In this document: piece after piece, positions 21,885 through 23,884 of the stretch | Layout of the letters: every line of letters begins with the position of its first letter | Position numbering within the stretch: the stretch's first letter is position 1 | NCBI GenBank assembly: GCA_934702375.1 | Contig: CAKUYE010000026.1 | Coordinates: forward strand, 1 to 23,884 | Length of the DNA stretch: 23,884 bases | Reading direction: 5' to 3' | Origin: an uncultured Bacillota bacterium | GTDB lineage: Bacteria > Bacillota > Dehalobacteriia > UBA7702 | Position numbers and translations under genes: made by a program | The notes under the pieces: model-generated | Told to the model about the DNA's origin: nothing | Seen by the model: the letters and a program-made list of their open reading frames with translations, nothing else | Databases searched by the model: none

Positions 21885-23294
21885 ATGGGCGAAAAAACAT
21901 TAGCACAGATAAAAGACGAGGTAGGGTACTGTCAGCTCCTGGAAACAATCCTGGATCACGTTTCCGAAGCGGTCTATTGCAGTGGTGCCGACGGCACAAC
22001 CCTTTTTGCCAACCGGGAGGCCGAGGTTACCGATGGCATTAACCGCAGTGAAATCATCGGCCATAAGGAAGAGGAAATCTGGGGAACCCATAACCACGAA
22101 TCGGTGATGATGCGCCGGGAAGCGATTCTGGACGAAAAAACCACCTACACCACGAAAAACGGCGAGGTCAAGTTCGTTCATCACAGCGTGATCCCCTTTG
22201 TGGTAGATGGCGAGATTAAAGGTACCTTTTCCCTGTCCAAGGATATTACCAGAGAGGACGACTATATTTCCAAGGTCTACCAGCTCCAGCAGGAGCTGAA
22301 GTCGAGGAATAAAAAGCTCCGCCGCAACGGCACCAGCTACGATTTTAACAGCATTGTCGGCCAGAGCCTGCCCCTGCTTTATGCCATTCAAACGGCAAAG
22401 CGGGCGGCCCAGTTCCCTGCCAATGTGATGATTTGCGGCGAGACCGGCACCGGGAAAGAGCTTTTTGCCCAGGGCATCCACAACGAAAGCGCCTTTAAAA
22501 ATGAGCCCTTTGTGGGCTTAAACTGCGGCGCTATTCCGGAAAACCTGTTGGAAAGCACCCTTTTCGGTACGGTAAAAGGCTCCTATACCGGCGCTCAGGA
22601 CAGCCCCGGCCTTTTTGAGCAGGCAAAAAAGGGCACACTGTTTCTCGATGAGATCGACAGTATGCCCCTGAATATGCAGGCAAAGCTCCTTCGGGTATTG
22701 CAGGAAAAGAAGGTGCGGCGGATCGGCGGTCACGAGGAAATCCCGGTGTGCTGTCGCATCATCAGCGCCACCAATCGCGATATTGAGGAGGCCATTAAGG
22801 ATAATATCCTTCGTCAGGATATCTATTATCGCCTTGCCTCCATTGTTATTGAGCTGCCGCCCCTTCGGGAGCGTAAGGGCGATGGCCCCTTGCTGATCCG
22901 CTATTTTTTGGAACGCTGCCACAAGCTCTACGGCACCCGACTTCAGGAAATCGACCCCGCCGTTCACGAGGTCCTGCAAAAATATTCCTGGCCCGGAAAT
23001 GTTCGGGAAATGGAGCATATGGTGGAAAATATGGTGATTCTGGCAGGAAAGGAGGAAACGGTCCTCACGACCCGGCATTTACCGGCGAATTTCAGCCAGA
23101 CCCTGGAGAAGATCAAAAAGACAAAAGTCCCGGATATCGATCTCAATACCGTGATCGACGACTACGAACGCTCCCTGATCCTCAAGGCTCTCAACGGCCA
23201 CGATTTCAATAGGGCAGCCACGGCCCGAAGCCTGAATATCCAAAGAAGCGTCCTCTACAGCAAAATGAAGCGGCTTGGCATTGAGAAGGAGTGA
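21885..23294 (+). CDS. Sigma-54-dependent transcriptional activator (PAS-AAA+-Fis)
   Basis: This 469-residue protein has a PAS sensor at about residues 15-125 (LLETILDHVSEAVYCSGADG ... GTFSLSKDIT), a short coiled coil, then the sigma-54 AAA+ domain at about 155-385. Walker A is GETGTGKE (185-192), the sigma-54 contact loop is GSYTGA (232-237; GAFTGA is canonical), and Walker B is TLFLDEID. The arginine-finger region is LRERKGD, and YSWPGNVREMEH marks the C-terminal lid. A Fis-type HTH is at about 440-467. RBS GGAGG is 5 nt before the ATG. It is divergent from MFS-mttB and very likely activates both sigma-54 promoters in this locus when its PAS domain binds an inducer. Confidence 0.95.
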   Translation: MGEKTLAQIKDEVGYCQLLETILDHVSEAVYCSGADGTTLFANREAEVTDGINRSEIIGHKEEEIWGTHNHESVMMRREAILDEKTTYTTKNGEVKFVHHSVIPFVVDGEIKGTFSLSKDITREDDYISKVYQLQQELKSRNKKLRRNGTSYDFNSIVGQSLPLLYAIQTAKRAAQFPANVMICGETGTGKELFAQGIHNESAFKNEPFVGLNCGAIPENLLESTLFGTVKGSYTGAQDSPGLFEQAKKGTLFLDEIDSMPLNMQAKLLRVLQEKKVRRIGGHEEIPVCCRIISATNRDIEEAIKDNILRQDIYYRLASIVIELPPLRERKGDGPLLIRYFLERCHKLYGTRLQEIDPAVHEVLQKYSWPGNVREMEHMVENMVILAGKEETVLTTRHLPANFSQTLEKIKKTKVPDIDLNTVIDDYERSLILKALNGHDFNRAATARSLNIQRSVLYSKMKRLGIEKE

Positions 23295-23311
23295 TATGGC
23301 TTCGGAAGGCT

Positions 23312-23395
23312 GATCTTCCTTCGGAAGGGTGAAATCCGCCTGGGGCGGGTGAAATCTTCCTTCGGAAGGTGAAATCTCACCTTCGGTGAGGTTCC
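23312..23395. repeat. 20-bp tandem repeat of GGTGAAATC with hairpin spacers
   Basis: GGTGAAATC recurs at 23328, 23348 and 23368 with an exact 20-bp period. Between copies lie different small hairpins: CTTCC-TTCG-GAAG before the first, then CCGCC-TGGG-GCGG, CTTCC-TTCG-GAAGG and CTCACC-TTCG-GTGAG. Most have the stable C(UUCG)G tetraloop in RNA. The block directly follows the activator stop, with no T-tract. Confidence 0.75.
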
Positions 23396-23741
23396 GGAAG
23401 CATTGCAGCGCAATGCGAACCAAATATGGCTTCGCCTCGAGGAGAAGCTGTCAGCGCAGCTGACTGCCTTTTCGGGCAAATGCCTTCGGCATTGGCTCCG
23501 AAGGGCACTAGGTTATCCTTGAAAATGCCTGCGGCATTTCCTAAGGTTAACCGTCGGATGAGGTGTCGCGATGGGTGCATCTGTTTTTTATGGAAATAGT
23601 TACTGCGGCGTGGGCGTATCTTTTAGCGATACGCTTTGCGCCGCAGTTTGTTTTGTAAAAATCATTTTTGTTTTACCGTCACGCCACCTCATCCGGGTCT
23701 TTGACCCACCTTCTCCTCGAGGAGAAGGCATTTTAGCAGGT
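23396..23741. mobile_element. MITE-like element, copy D (both ends, with insertions)
   Basis: The left arm has GGAAGCATTGCAGCGCAATG, GGCTTCGCCTCGAGGAGAAG and CAGCGCAGCTGACTG. Extra palindromes absent from copies B and C follow (TGCCTTCGGCA, TGCCTGCGGCA, with AAGGTTAACCGT shared with copy A), then GGATGAGGTGTCGCG. The central hairpin is CTGCGGCG (23603-23610) ... CGCCGCAG (23639-23646) followed by T-rich sequence. The right arm CACCTCATCCGGG and CCTTCTCCTCGAGGAGAAGG is the inverted counterpart of the left. No coding sequence is supported in it. Confidence 0.7.
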
Positions 23742-23884
23742 ACTTTGTGCGGAATAGAGCTGATTTTACCTTTATCAAGGGTAGCAAAAAAGCAACAGAA
23801 ACGTAGCGTAACATAACGGGAGGGGTCTCGGGGCGAGCCCCGAGTCGTTTTGGGGTCCGGGGAATCGAAACCCCGGGGCTTTGG
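23742..23884. other. Gene-free tail with GC-rich hairpins
   Basis: CTCGGGGC (23827-23834)/GCCCCGAG (23837-23844) and CCGGGG (23857-23862)/CCCCGG (23871-23876) are strong perfect stems close together at the window edge. They probably belong to another repeat that continues outside. Nothing coding is supported in this stretch. Confidence 0.5.

Noticed and set aside
23571..23816. 81-codon open frame at the right end
   Set aside because: It lies across the MITE-like element hairpin and arms, with no RBS or domain.

Overview
The window looks like a chromosomal segment from an anaerobic Bacillota (Clostridia-type) bacterium. The reasons are the dgt-dnaG-sigA gene order, strong Shine-Dalgarno sites (often with TTG or GTG starts), a preQ1-I riboswitch, YtrA-type GntR/ABC genes, and a sigma-54/PAS activator paired with an MttB-family methyltransferase. 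Base composition looks close to 50% GC by eye (not computed). No genus can be named from the sequence alone. No rRNA, tRNA or CRISPR array was seen.

Layout. 1-3170: an autoregulated XRE repressor facing a three-gene lipoprotein operon (two DUF4430-like proteins and one alpha/alpha-toroid-like protein) that resembles a split transcobalamin/intrinsic factor. 3200-5150: an inverted repeat-element copy, endonuclease IV, and a divergent preQ1-riboswitch-controlled YhhQ-type queuosine-precursor transporter. 5140-6540: a gene-free block of about 1.4 kb with six head-to-tail palindromic units of about 126 bp, a MITE-like element, and two or more similar palindromes in opposite orientation. 6589-8419: an ABC exporter operon under a GntR repressor with a doubled operator. 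8578-12595: the macromolecular-synthesis genes dgt, dnaG and sigA, closed by a strong terminator. 12790-13860: a MerR/GyrI-like regulator whose stop codon lies in another copy of the palindrome, followed by the MITE-like element. 13865-14346: an AbrB-type antitoxin with a probable toxin remnant, bracketed by a 26-bp direct repeat. 14345-16500: two GNAT acetyltransferases, a frameshifted cupin, and an unknown protein with a weak PD-(D/E)XK-like signature. 16551-23294: a sigma-54 locus with hydantoinase A-like protein, non-pyrrolysine MttB-family methyltransferase, MFS transporter and a divergent PAS-AAA+-Fis activator. 23295-23884: intergenic repeats.

How the parts fit. In the last locus the activator (21885-23294) probably senses a small molecule through its PAS domain and drives two near-consensus -24/-12 promoters, one before MFS-mttB and one before the hydantoinase-like gene. 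This suggests import of a methylated amine or cyclic amide, possible ring opening, and corrinoid-dependent demethylation. The corrinoid protein and its reductive activator are not in the window. The split transcobalamin-like operon at the other end could supply corrinoid, but that link is inference.

The least explained material is the structured repeat DNA: long hairpins that keep their pairing and tip geometry while arm sequences change, sitting exactly on the stop codons of two unrelated genes and joined in both places to the same MITE-like element.
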